Shown here one piece after another: positions 26,380 to 41,755 of a DNA stretch of 64,000 bases. The position numbers and the translations under genes were made by a program. A model generated the notes under the pieces. The model was not told the origin of the DNA, did not search any database, and saw nothing but the letters and a program-made list of their open reading frames with translations. The stretch spans positions 22,140,535 through 22,204,534 of the forward strand of contig NC_045149.1 of the NCBI RefSeq assembly GCF_008831285.2. The letters are read 5' to 3'. Numbering within the stretch: position 1 is the first letter of the stretch; each line of letters starts with the position of its first letter. Origin of the DNA: Nymphaea colorata (lineage: Eukaryota; Streptophyta; Magnoliopsida; Nymphaeales; Nymphaeaceae).

Positions 26380-28013
26380 CTACTCATAGATCCATGGAAG
26401 AATGCTACTTTCCCAAGCAACAATACCCTCTGGGAACCACATGGCAATCTCCTTCCTTGCACTCTCGACAGAGTCGCTCCCGTGTATGATGTTCCTGAGG
26501 GAAAATGAATAAGAAGATTTATCAATTGCTTGCTAGAATGGAGAGAAGGGAAGAGGGTAAACAAGCAGCTCGGACTTTGAATGAGCTTTTTCCATTTACA
26601 ATACAGCATACATGAGAACTAACAGCTGAGGGCTAGGCAGATTTAAAGCTCAAAACTTCCACGAAAGAAGCACAGACATTTACATAATAGGTGGTGCGTA
26701 GACATGCGTTTTCACAGAAATAAATCCAAACAGGAAGGTAGACAGACATAATACTGGGGTTATTGCAAACAAAATGCTGGGGCTTCCAGTAAGATTACAG
26801 AAGTGTAGACCATTAAAAAACAACAAATCGTTTCTCAATATTAGAAAGTAAGGATACAGTACATAATCCGGTAAATTCTGTGAAAAATAACATGCATTGG
26901 ATGATGAAATGTCTTGCTAGTCACAGTGTCAACTTTGGAGACAAGAAAACTGAAGATCTGGGTTGAAATGAGATGAAACCATGAATAACTCTTTAGAAGT
27001 GGAAGATGTAGCACCCAGCAAAGTGCAGAGAATTAATGTCCCCTGTTCAGCCAACATGATATTTATGCATTGAACATCAAGCCACAATATCTACACAGCC
27101 TAGACATGGATTCGTTGAAGCAAAATATATAGACAAAATACATGCAGCCGACAGAAGCATGTGAAGTTGTAAACCATACTTCACCGTCAAACTCTGTTTG
27201 CAAAGCCCATTCCTAATCTCCAAACAGCACGTAAGAACTGATTCTAACACAGCCAAACAGAAGAAAGAAAAGGCCAATTACCTGCCAATCTCAACTGCAA
27301 AGTCACCACGAATGGTGCCAGGAGCAGACTCCGCAGGGTTGGTAGCTCCGATGATCTTTCGACCTGTCGATACTACGTTCTTGCCCTCCCACACCATTGC
27401 AACAACAGGGCCAGAAATGATATACTCGACGAGAATATTGAAGAAAGGTTTTGCAGAAAGATCGTTGTAGTGTCTCTCGGCAAACGCCCGGTCGACGCTC
27501 ATAAGCTTCAAACCTGATCCAGTAGAAGAGAAATCAATCTAGTCCTGAGTTTCTAAACGTAGAACAAGACCAACATGCATAGAGAAAGAAAACCATTTTT
27601 TCACAGTTCTCCAATAGCAAAAATAAGGAAAACTCATTTTCCACCTCTCATCGTGAAACCCTTCTTCTCGAACCTAGCAATGATCTCGCCAACCTGAAAG
27701 GCAAAAGAGGAAAAGAGCATAAAATGATCAACACCCATTGTGCTCTTTTTGTCTAGTTCCATTAGATACTGAGAATCATAGATGGCAGTCGCCATTTTTA
27801 TCAAAAAATCAAATCCATACCCACAAAAATATTTACTGGACAACTAAATATAAACAGATGAAGAAAGCCACTTCATCATCATCACCATGGCTAAACCATT
27901 TCACCGAATGGAAATAAAAAAGAAAAAAAACTACTACGACACAGAGGAGAGGAAAGACGAACCAGGCCTCTCTGAACAGCATCAGGCTTGATCATGACAA
28001 AGGTTTGCTCCAT
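26380..28013 (-). CDS. NDPK1: Nucleoside diphosphate kinase 1 (cytosolic type)
   Basis: Four exons on the minus strand, 28013-27963, 27693-27645, 27513-27282 and 26494-26380, join in phase to give 148 aa, the exact usual length of plant NDPK1. The protein starts [20 protein letters not shown] with no transit peptide, so it is the cytosolic isoform type. Landmarks are [39 protein letters not shown] and the active-site motif [12 protein letters not shown], with the phosphoryl-accepting histidine at residue 115. The C-terminus is WIYE, typical of the family. It transfers gamma-phosphate from ATP to other nucleoside diphosphates through a phosphohistidine intermediate, usually as a hexamer. All introns are GT-AG. 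The 5' region carries a telo-box (28137-28145), common in growth-associated housekeeping genes. Confidence 0.96.
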
Positions 28014-28136
28014 CTCTCCCTCTTTCTCCACCAAAGAGATCGCTGTCTCTTTCAGTTCTCCGCTTCTAACGAGTGAACAGAGAGGCCAACAAAGCCCTAA
28101 ACTAAATACTCCCAAGTCCAAACTGCAAGGAGACAA

Positions 28137-28145
28137 AAACCCTAA
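28137..28145 (+). promoter_or_regulatory. Telo-box (AAACCCTAA) upstream of NDPK1
   Basis: AAACCCTAA lies about 125 bp 5' of the NDPK1 ATG, with a second related word AGCCCTAAAC near 28093-28102. Such motifs are frequent in promoters of plant translation and proliferation genes. Whether it acts here is inference. Confidence 0.5.
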
Positions 28146-28199
28146 ATTCTTGGGAGCACATTTTCTTTCAGAGGACAAATGTTTTATTCAATTTTAAAA

Positions 28200-29425
28200 T
28201 ATCCTCATTTTTCTTTAATTTATGAAAGACCATGCGGTTGATAACTTGATATTGACATTTAACAACCCACGAGTGCCAATTTTAGGGTATATCAAATTCA
28301 ACTGAGATTTGATATAGATGTGACCAATTATGATCTGGTTTTAAGTTGAATCAAGTATAGATGAATCAAAATCATCGTCCAAAGGATCCAACTGAATCCA
28401 ATTTGGCAAATAATAAATTCGACTAGAACTCCACACGACATTGAGTTTCAAGTAGAGCTAGGCATAGGCGAGGTGAGAGTCCATGCCCACAATTCTTTTC
28501 CATTCAGATTGTAATTGTATATATATACACACACACAAATAGAATGATATTTTAAATAACTTATTGGACCTAGCCCGGCCCAGCTCGATGAATTATTGGG
28601 TCGAGCTAATGCTCAAATTTAAGCCCCGGGCCCAAGCAAGGCCAGGAACCCATTGGGTACCCGCCTGGTGTCCACCCTTAGTTTGAACTTTCAAGTGCAC
28701 CATTTGTTTGAGAATAACATTTATTTGGCCAATGCACTCTTAGTAGTTCCTTTTTTGCCACTTTGAACATTAATCTACCATATGATTTCATGCTGCACAT
28801 AAATTTCATAAAGTCCTTCCCTTAAATGTACATTAGACTGTGTTGAGAAATTACAAAACCTGCAAATATTTCACATCTGCTTGTTGGCATGTGAAAACTG
28901 AATTTTTTTCATGTTTGGTTATTTTTATGGTGATGCCACTCTGTGATTTTCAGCTTCCCCTATCTTCTTATTCAGCCTGTACCAGTGATGCTCGTGATGC
29001 TCTGATTGCTCTCATAATGGATGAATATGCCAATGAATTAATCGGCCCAGACATGGATCTGCGGTTTAGAAGAATTCTATGTTGTCGTGCATTAGATGTT
29101 CTTGGATGGTTAAAAATTTAAAAAATTATCGCTAAAAGCACTATGAATCATTGCTAAAAATACGATGAACTGTTGTTGTATGGTAACTGTTGCTAATGGG
29201 CATTGATGACTGTTTTTAGTTATACCATCTAGCACAAGACAACATACAATTTTACAACTAATCTTGAATTAGACTATCCATAATTTTTTTTAACTCAAAA
29301 CACCCAAGCCACAGCGAAAGCGAGTCTTCGTACGGCAATTGTCACTGCTTATGGACCCGAACCTAGGTCTAACATTTATATATAACCAAGTCGTTTTCTT
29401 TAATTTTATTTCAGTTGGATATCCA
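28200..29425. other. Intergenic stretch, no gene supported
   Basis: This AT-rich sequence lies upstream of NDPK1. An open frame at 28840-29121 (+) ends in a 30-residue acidic/hydrophobic stretch (DARDALIALIMDEYANELIG), but it has no start, splice or family support. The last part approaches the inverted EPSPS intron copy that begins near 29430. Confidence 0.4.
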
Positions 29426-29429
29426 AAAT

Positions 29430-30930
29430 TGGATTTGGTTAATTGGTCTCTCATGCACTATATTAGCCTCCAAATGATGTTTATTTTAGAACCCTACAAC
29501 TAGTTTCGTGGATGATCTTTGTCATGTCGTTTCTTTATCAATTTCTGCAATTAGGGACGGAGGGAGGGGGGGGGGGGGTGAGCGCAGGATTTTTTTTTTT
29601 TACATTGAAAAAATCAAATTTTTTTAGTTTAGCCTGACCGGTCGCTCCTCGTCGCTCCTCTTGGCCCGACCCGCGAATCGTCTTGGCCCGACCCTAGAAA
29701 AAATCCTGGCTCCACCCCTGTCTGCAATAGTTAAGTAACATAATGTATTGTGTGGTACAGTAGACAAAAAATTTAATAGACTTCTAGTGCTTGTTTTCTC
29801 TTAGACTTTCTTCCTTTTTTTCCTTCCATTCTAAATACAATTCCATGATAGAAAATTTTGGTACTGTTGGTGATGATGTCAATGGTCGTATGGATTAGTT
29901 GTTTGCCGTTGCACTAGAAAAGATTAACACTACAGTAAAGATTAAAGAAGAAGCTAGAATCTTTCTCAAAAGATTACATATCTAACATTATATGTACATT
30001 TCACATAAACAGACCAATGAAGATCCCATGTCCGCAATGACTGATTGGAGTCAACTATTCATTCACATAAGCTAATTTTGTACTCAAATTGTATCGCCTT
30101 GCATCTTTCCCTTGTACTTAGTATGTACTTCAATTTCGTTTTTGCAGTTATGTGCCTTCTTCATGCAAAAAAAAAAAAGTGCAGGACTGCATAAAACTCA
30201 CATAATAGGCACTTCCACTAAGGCCTATATGCACTTTTTATAGGCTGAGGACATAGTGCATGTCTCATTGATCCATGATCCTAATGTGCAATAAACACCA
30301 TGAATAGAAGAAACTATGAGAGTTTTGATAGTAACAAGGATTGCTTTTTTTAAATTTACGGACAGGCAAGGAATCAGAGAAAGGTGCAAATATATTGGAA
30401 GCAATAATATAATGTAATGAAGGCTATTAAATTTCAACTAAGATGGCAAGATCAAAAATATACCTGTGCATTAGGGAATTGATTATCCTGATCCAACAAA
30501 CCACAAGCTTTTGTAGCTTATTTGACAGGAGGACTCGTAGTCATAGGAAATGTTCTTTTTTTTTTCAAAAAAAAAAAACCTTGTTTTATACTTCAAAAAT
30601 AGGTTTAAAAAACCTGTCTTTTAGGAAAAGACGGCAAAATGAAAACAACTCCAAGAAATATGAAAAATCCACATTTTTTTCACAAGTTTTGGTGTTCTTT
30701 TTGCATGTTCTATTACTTCATTTTTATTTTCGCATTTTGTAGGAATTTTTGTTTCAATTTTTTAAAATTTGTCAAGACTTTCCCAAAAAAAAAAAAAACA
30801 ACTTTGTCGTATTTTACTCAAGAAAAACCTTGCCATTAATGACCCATAAACGATTTTTCGACTAGGGCAGGAATACATTGCAGGTGGCACCACTTGTCTT
30901 TTGCGATTTGCTTAGTTTTGCAGAGACTGA
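29430..30930 (-). repeat. Inverted partial copy of EPSPS intron 3
   Basis: Read on the minus strand, this segment follows the text of EPSPS intron 3 from about 36370 to 37860: the 'aagcaaatcgcaaaagac' start, the 'actagggcagg...cgatttttc' block, 'aggcctatatgcactttttataggc', 'ccattctaaatacaattccatgatag' and 'ggaggctaat(at)agtgcatg'. It is diverged and interrupted by a 169-bp MITE at 29552-29720. The intact gene has the same text in the opposite orientation, so this is a segmental duplication with inversion. Confidence 0.8.
29552..29720. mobile_element. hAT-like MITE with 8-bp target duplication
   Basis: The element begins TAGGGACGGAGGG and ends GGCTCCACCCCTG (inverted, imperfect ends). It is flanked by a perfect 8-bp duplication, TCTGCAAT, at 29544-29551 and 29721-29728. 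The paralogous sequence in EPSPS intron 3 (about 37585-37600, opposite strand) reads straight through as an empty site. That supports insertion after the duplication. It has a G-run and no coding capacity. Confidence 0.8.
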
Positions 30931-31110
30931 TATACGCAGGATGGGCGAAGAGGTAAGTGGAGGACACAAAATTACTAAAGACCGCTCATAGTTAGAATGA
31001 GTTTGTAGTGTTTTCCTACACTTAATATTAAAAAGAGTTAGCATCTGTAATATTTGTTTTGTTTGATAGGTAGAAACACAATGTGACAGTCGATATAGGA
31101 AGGCTTTGGT
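30930..31110 (+). repeat. Repeat shared with 56490-56670
   Basis: The block from 'gatatacgcagg' through 'ggcgaagaggtaagtggaggacacaaaa', 'gagtttgtagtgtt' and 'aaaaagagttagcatct' to 'gatataggaagg' is found again at 56490-56670, in the same orientation. In both places it lies beside an EPSPS-derived fragment. It is not part of the intact EPSPS gene as seen here. It probably marks a shared intermediate of the rearranged copies. Confidence 0.75.
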
Positions 31111-31330
31111 CTTTCCGAAGCACGTAATTCTTTGTGTTCTTGTGTGCCTAAATCCCTTCTTCTTCTTCTTATTATTGGGGGCTTGTGGTTGCATTTTTCC
31201 CCAGCAAAGGCTACCAAAGATGGCAACTAGATCCCCTCTGACTGATGCAGATGAAAGCAATTCAGGAGGGGTCAAGAAGGGAAAAACTTTTGGCTGCACC
31301 ACGGAAAAGATATGTTTTGGTTGAAATCGA
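31111..31330 (+). other. Possible captured exon of unknown origin
   Basis: After a pyrimidine tract and CAG (near 31204) comes an open frame MATRSPLTDADESNSGGVKK ending about residue 35. The base composition is more exon-like than its AT-rich surroundings. It sits between two EPSPS-derived blocks but is not EPSPS. I recognise no family. It may be a fragment picked up during the rearrangements. Confidence 0.25.
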
Positions 31331-31334
31331 ATGT

Positions 31335-31965
31335 TTAGTGCTAATAATTCAAAAATAATTTAAATTAAAACTACCATAGTCGCAAACTCTAAGAACCTAG
31401 TGTGGCAAATCCATTAAGCCTTTATTATATGTGACATGGCACTTTCATTAGCCTAATTGCCACACACACATCCACTCACACACAAACACAATATTTGATG
31501 CATTTATCAAATCTTTTTATATAGCACATACTGTATATTTCTATTAGTTACTCCTCTTGTGCTTCCTTTTTTCTGGTTGTTTGCAGTTAGGTCCAACAGT
31601 TGGAAAAAGGTCAGATTATTGGATAATCACTTCCCCAAAGAGGCAGAATGTCCTAGCTACTTCCAAGTTCTACAAAGTGTCGCAAAGCACTAGGGAAGTT
31701 TATCCTTTCTCATGCTAGGTCTCTTAAGCAATTTTAGAACAATATGACTTAATCCGGGGCCTGTAATTTTTCTGTCTGTTGAAGAGCCCCACATTTCGAG
31801 ATCAGAGAATCTTAAAAGAGGCAAGAGATTGAGGATTCATAAGCACCTAAGGATGCAAAAGGCAATGGTGGTAGTCAAAGTCATTTGAGTCTATTTTCGT
31901 TTTCCTTTTCTCCTCTTTATGTTGGTGGAACTGCAGCCATCCTACCCTCATCTGTTATTACTAGT
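31335..31965 (+). pseudogene. EPSPS fragment: intron 3 end fused to shortened exon 8
   Basis: From 31395 the sequence matches the last ~180 bp of EPSPS intron 3 (38345-38520). At 'ttccttttttctgg' it jumps into the end of intron 7 and exon 8 (39730 on), so exons 4-7 are missing. Exon 8 is itself shortened: after the block corresponding to ERLNV it skips to CTACTTCCAAG, losing the DDHRMAM and CTRKTFP motifs. The 3' UTR text follows to about 31965. It cannot encode an active enzyme. Confidence 0.85.
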
Positions 31966-32880
31966 TGAGTTGGACAATGACTATTTGTAGTGGTCAGTTC
32001 CTCGTGGCAAAGAATTCAGCAAAAGAGGTTGAACTTTTCTTGAGAAATGCAAGGACTGTGATGTGCCCACTGACTGCTGTAGTTGTTGCTTTTGGTGGAA
32101 ATACAAGGTCTGTCCATCTACAGTTTCTTATGTTAATTCAAAGAGGAAATGTTTTAGTGAGGTCCTTTGTTGTTACGTTATGTATATTTATGTTTTTGTT
32201 CTAACCGATTTGCAAAATCTGCTTCTCGATTCAAATACGTAGATGATAATGATCTGTTTTTAGACAGTTTCAATTTTAAGTCTTTGTTTCTCTCTTTTGG
32301 TAAGCACTAATCGTACCAATTTCTAATTGTTAAGATGGTGGACTTTCCTAGGTTACTGTTGCTTGTCCTCCATTGTAAAACTTCCTCTAAAGTTTGAATT
32401 ACTTAATTTCTCAACATATTAGTGAGAAGGAGACGCCACTTTAAACATCTTTAAATATTTGATATGGCCCTACAAATAAGTGTTCCATGTTATGGTCTCC
32501 TCTTAGGACCTTGTATGCAGAAGTTGTCAAATCTAATAAGCAATTGTGGAGAGTTTTTTCTTTACTATTACAAGGAATCGCAGTGAACTTGTTGTTGCCA
32601 TTAGGCAGTCATCCTTTATGCTGATTGGTTGACTTTGTCAACCTCTTTTGGTAGGTTGAGCCCTCCTTTGTTAGTAACATGGTAATCTCTGTTATTTTAC
32701 TTGGTAAAGTCTTGACAAATTTTAAAACATTGAAACAAAAATTCTCAAAAAGAAAATGCAAAAAAAAGTAGCAAAAAAACACCAAAACCTATGAAAAAAT
32801 GTTGTTTTTTCATGTTTCTTGGGGTTGTTTTCATTTTGCCATTTTTTTCTAAAAGGCAAGTTTTTAAAACTCATTTTTGA
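31966..32880 (+). pseudogene. EPSPS fragment: exon 2, intron 2, intron 3 (no exon 3)
   Basis: The sequence switches from EPSPS 3' flank ('gttgagttggacaatg') into the middle of exon 2 ('tagtggtcagttcc'). The exon carries substitutions: the conserved [10 protein letters not shown] becomes RNARTVMCPL. It continues through exon 2 to the donor, then reads from intron 2 directly into intron 3 text ('gaggtcctttgttg'), with exon 3 deleted. Homology to 35700-36720 continues to about 32880. It is a non-functional relic. Confidence 0.85.
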
Positions 32881-34460
32881 GGAGGAAGACGCACTGAGCA
32901 GCTGAGCTGGTCTCCTGCGGGAGCAGGAGAAACCTCGGGGGAGATGGGATTTTCAGGCGAAAAAAGTCGGTTAGAGTGGGTTGTGAAAACTGTCGGGGGA
33001 AGAAAGATGGAATAAATGATCAGAAAATCAATTTCATTGCTCCAACAGGAAAAGGGCGAAAGGGAGCAAAATTCCAGAAGGGAAAAAAGAAAGAACACAT
33101 AGAAGTTTTAGCTCATGCTGATTTACTCTCAAAAAATGAATGGGTAACAGTTTCTCAAGCTTTAGTAAAAGAAATTACAAGGAAAAATGAGAGAAACACT
33201 GAATTTGGTGTCGGGCCTTCTGTTCTCCAATCATCCTCCACTAACACTGGGCCCCTCTTCCCTTCACCATGAGCATAAGCCAAAGCCAGATCCGTGAGAG
33301 AAAGCACAAGCTCACGAGATCTTCATTCTTCTCACGGAGGCCCTCCGTGAGTAATCCCAACCCCAATAACCAAGCAGATGCTCTTCTATAGTATTTACAA
33401 TCTAAAAAGCTACGAGCACGTCACAAGCAAAACCCACAATTTCTCAACACCACGACTCCCTCACGACAAAACTATAACCATAAGACTCGAGAAGGAAAGT
33501 GAAAGGAAGAAAACATGGCCTTGCACGCCCTAGGAGAATCACCAGAACCGAGAGAATCTGCAGGAAGCTCGCCGTTTCAGTAGTCCACACTATAATCTGA
33601 AGAGCACGCGCTCGCGGAACATGAGCGGGGAGATTAATGGAAAGCCGCCGCCGACTGCCGCCGCGGCCATTGACCCTAGTTCGGCGACCGACTGGCCGAG
33701 GCATCTATCCGATTAAGAAATCGGATTAGGATTTAATAAATGACATAGATGAATATCAGATCGAATTTGGATAAGGATTCGGATCGGATTCAGTTTTAGA
33801 CAAATATCCTCTATCTAATACTTGAAAAATGACAAAATCGGATTCAAAATTCAGATTTGGATATAAATATAAAAAACGGATTTGGATTGTAAAATCGAAT
33901 TTCGGATTCAGATATGACTTTGCTTTATCCGAATTTAAATCTGAATCTAAATCTAACTATATGAATATCAAAAAAACGAATATAATTAAAGATATAGACA
34001 TCCCCTTTCCAAAAAATAGTAATACTTACTAAATGGGAGGCTTCAACTTAGAACCAAAAGGTTGAAAATCCCGAAACTGACCAACGGGTCGGCTGAACTT
34101 AAAAAAAAAAAATTAGGTGCAGTGTTTGGTTCGACTCTACGACTAATTAGGCGTTGGTGTTATCCGTTCAAATTTAACGGTCGAATATGGGGTTGTCGTT
34201 TTAGTTTAAGAACACTATATACCCAACATCCTACCAAACACCGAGGGCTGGTGGCGGCCACCAAGAACCAAGGACCAAACACCCATCGAATCCTCGTGGG
34301 ACAGGTACAGAACGTTGGATGTATTTACTAAAAGATACCTATCTATTGTTGTATTTATAAAATGGTTCAAAATTTGTGAAATACATCTATATAAAATCAT
34401 GAAATACATCTATATTGAATTAAATTTTTTATTTTTTAAAAGTAAAAAAATAAAAAAAAG
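32881..34460. other. Unassigned sequence before EPSPS
   Basis: Open frames at 32976-33272 (+, lysine-rich) and 33444-33704 (-) match nothing I know. The GC-rich head at 32880-32950 starts abruptly after EPSPS intron 3 homology and may be another captured piece. From 33705 to 34020 the text is the 'aatcggat/gacatccc' type seen in the hAT-like element at 57866. The region 34460-34711 holds the EPSPS promoter and leader, which is duplicated near 49680. Confidence 0.4.
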
Positions 34461-34711
34461 CACTACTGGTCGAAGAGGTCCATCCATCTGCCATTACCGT
34501 CGGGTCCTTTTTTTTTTTAGATTTAATTTCAAAAGGGTGCTGTTATTTTAACATTTTTTAAGCAAAGCTACCATTTGAATCTTGATTTGAGAGTCGGGCG
34601 CCCCCCTCACGTTCTAACCTGTTTCGTTCCTCCACCTACCTTCTCGCGCGTCTGCCTATTAGACACCAGAGAAGGAGAAGGAAGTCAGCCACCCACCCCT
34701 GCGACGGTGCT

Positions 34712-39962
<5,251 letters not shown>

Positions 39963-40254
39963 GGAAGGTTATCCTGTCTCATGCCAGATCTCTTAAGCAA
40001 TTTTAGAACAATATGACTTAATCCGGGGTCTGTAATTTTGTGTCTGTTGAAGAGCTCCACATTCTGGGATTAGAGAATCTTAAAAGAGGCAAGAGATTGA
40101 GGATTCATAAGCGCCCATTCCTTGGTCTAAGGATGCAAAAGGCAGCGGTGGCAGTCAAAGTCATTTGGGTGAACAAGGACTCTCTTTTCATTTTTGTTTT
40201 TTTTCTTCTTTATGTTAGTGGAAGTGCAACCATCCTGCCCACATCTGTTATGTG
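39963..40254 (+). other. EPSPS 3' UTR and flank
   Basis: This text ('gccagatctcttaagcaattttag', 'aagagctccacattc', 'gaggattcataagcgcc') is present again at 31690-31960 in the rearranged copy, so the transcript end was part of the duplicated material. No new gene starts here. Confidence 0.6.
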
Positions 40255-40615
40255 CTATGTCACACGGACGCGGCTAAAGAGGCCGCGTACCCGTGTCGAC
40301 TCGCCGACACGGGACTCGGTTAGGACACAGCAAAAAATAAAAATTTAATGTTTTTTTTATTTTATCAATTTTTTGTGATGCATCCAATTATTTCCATAAA
40401 CAATCCGTTCAAATATTCAGTACTTTTGTGATAAAATACATTTTCTCACAAGATTGTAAGAGTGAACTATTAATTTAATGTTTTTTTTAATCTTATCATT
40501 TTTTAGAATATTTAATGTAGCCGTGTCCGCGTATCCGAAAATTTTGAAAATTGCCGTATCTGCACCCATGTCCCCGTATCCGCACTCGTATCGCATCTGC
40601 ACCAGTGTGACATAG
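40255..40615. mobile_element. hAT-like MITE with perfect 8-bp target duplication
   Basis: The 361 bp element begins CTATGTCACACGG and ends CCAGTGTGACATAG, giving an 11-bp perfect inverted repeat (CTATGTCACAC). It is flanked by GTTATGTG at 40247-40254 and 40616-40623. An 8-bp duplication with such ends is typical of hAT elements. The interior repeats 'cgtatccg/gtgtccg' words and has no transposase. The paralogous 3' flank at 31945-31965 lacks the element, so it is younger than that duplication. Confidence 0.85.
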
Positions 40616-40709
40616 GTTATGTGATTCTCTTATTATTAGTTGAGTTGGACAACGTGTATTTGGATCATTACTTTTTCTGATTTTGGGCTTTAGACGCCTC
40701 TCACCTCTG

Positions 40710-41095
40710 CACACTCTTTAGGAGTTGGGTGCAAGAATACTCACGTGTTTGAGGAAAAAAAACACCATTTGGAGGCTAATTTAGTGTGTGGGAGACCAAT
40801 TTTGTGTTTAAAGTAAAGTTTTTTCACTGCTAAAATCGAAAAGACTTCGAATTTACCTTATATTATCTTTGGGAAAATATGGGTTGCATGACCATAATAA
40901 AGATAATATATGTGTGTGTGTGTATTTATTTATTAATGGTTATATGCACTAAAAGATATGATGATCATGCACAAAAGTACTGCTAGTTAGACATGTTTAA
41001 GTGGAGGACATATTTTTTGTTTTTGTAATTAATATCTGTGGGGCGAACCCCTTACATTTAAGTTGCTCTGATTGACGTAGAAGATGGTGGTCTTG
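40710..41095 (+). repeat. Direct repeat B (copy of EPSPS intron 3 text)
   Basis: This is the second copy of 37770-38070. It carries an extra ~75 bp, including (GT)n, after 'catgaccat' (about 40885-40960). The extra piece is bordered by ATGACCAT and ATGATCAT, a possible diverged 8-bp target duplication. Confidence 0.8.
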
Positions 41096-41755
41096 TGCAT
41101 TTAACTGCTTTACCAGCTTAGCTTCTTTGAGTTTTAGTTGTAGAATACATACGGAACAGAGCAATGCATTTAGCATATTTCGGTTAATTGGCTCAGTTAA
41201 GTTGAAAATGAAAATGATCAACTGACTCAATAAACTTAACATGGTTCACTTACGAATTTGGTAACTCATACGAAAGCTTGACAAGCCGTGAAGATGCACT
41301 AACACTATCAGAAACCCGACTGTTACAAGAAACAAGTATTTTAAAACTAGATTTGTTACTGAAACGAGTTATCTAACATGTTCCTTGTGTCGTGCAAATG
41401 GGCCACTAGATGGTCAACTGAGAGGGGAACCTACTTTGTCTAAGTGAGCTCATTTTTTATATTTTTCCATGGCCAAGCCGGGGTTAAGCAGCCTTCTACC
41501 AGACTATGCAAAAAGATGAACCCTGGGTGTCAAATTCTTAACCTCCTCCAACTCAAAAGTCTTAAGCAGACTCCATAGCCAGGTGTACGGTGCTCTTGTT
41601 GGCATGCAGCTGGAACATGCCTTCCAAATTCATTGGCCTTGATACTAGAGTTCTGAAATGGAACGACCAATTTTTTTACTTGGTCGTCCAACTCAATCTG
41701 CATGGTGTTTTAAGGCTACTCTATGGAACATGAAAATCATGGAAGAACACATTAC

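Noticed and set aside
28840-29121. 93-codon plus-strand frame ending in an acidic/hydrophobic segment
   Set aside because: It resembles no known transposase or other family, has no supporting exon structure and sits in AT-rich DNA.
32976-33272. Lysine-rich 98-codon frame upstream of EPSPS
   Set aside because: There is no recognisable domain; it begins just after a rearrangement breakpoint and could be chance or a captured scrap. I kept it only as part of an unassigned stretch.
34062-34551. Short frames in the 300-600 bp before EPSPS as upstream genes
   Set aside because: AT-rich promoter sequence; nothing family-like, and part of it is the duplicated EPSPS flank.
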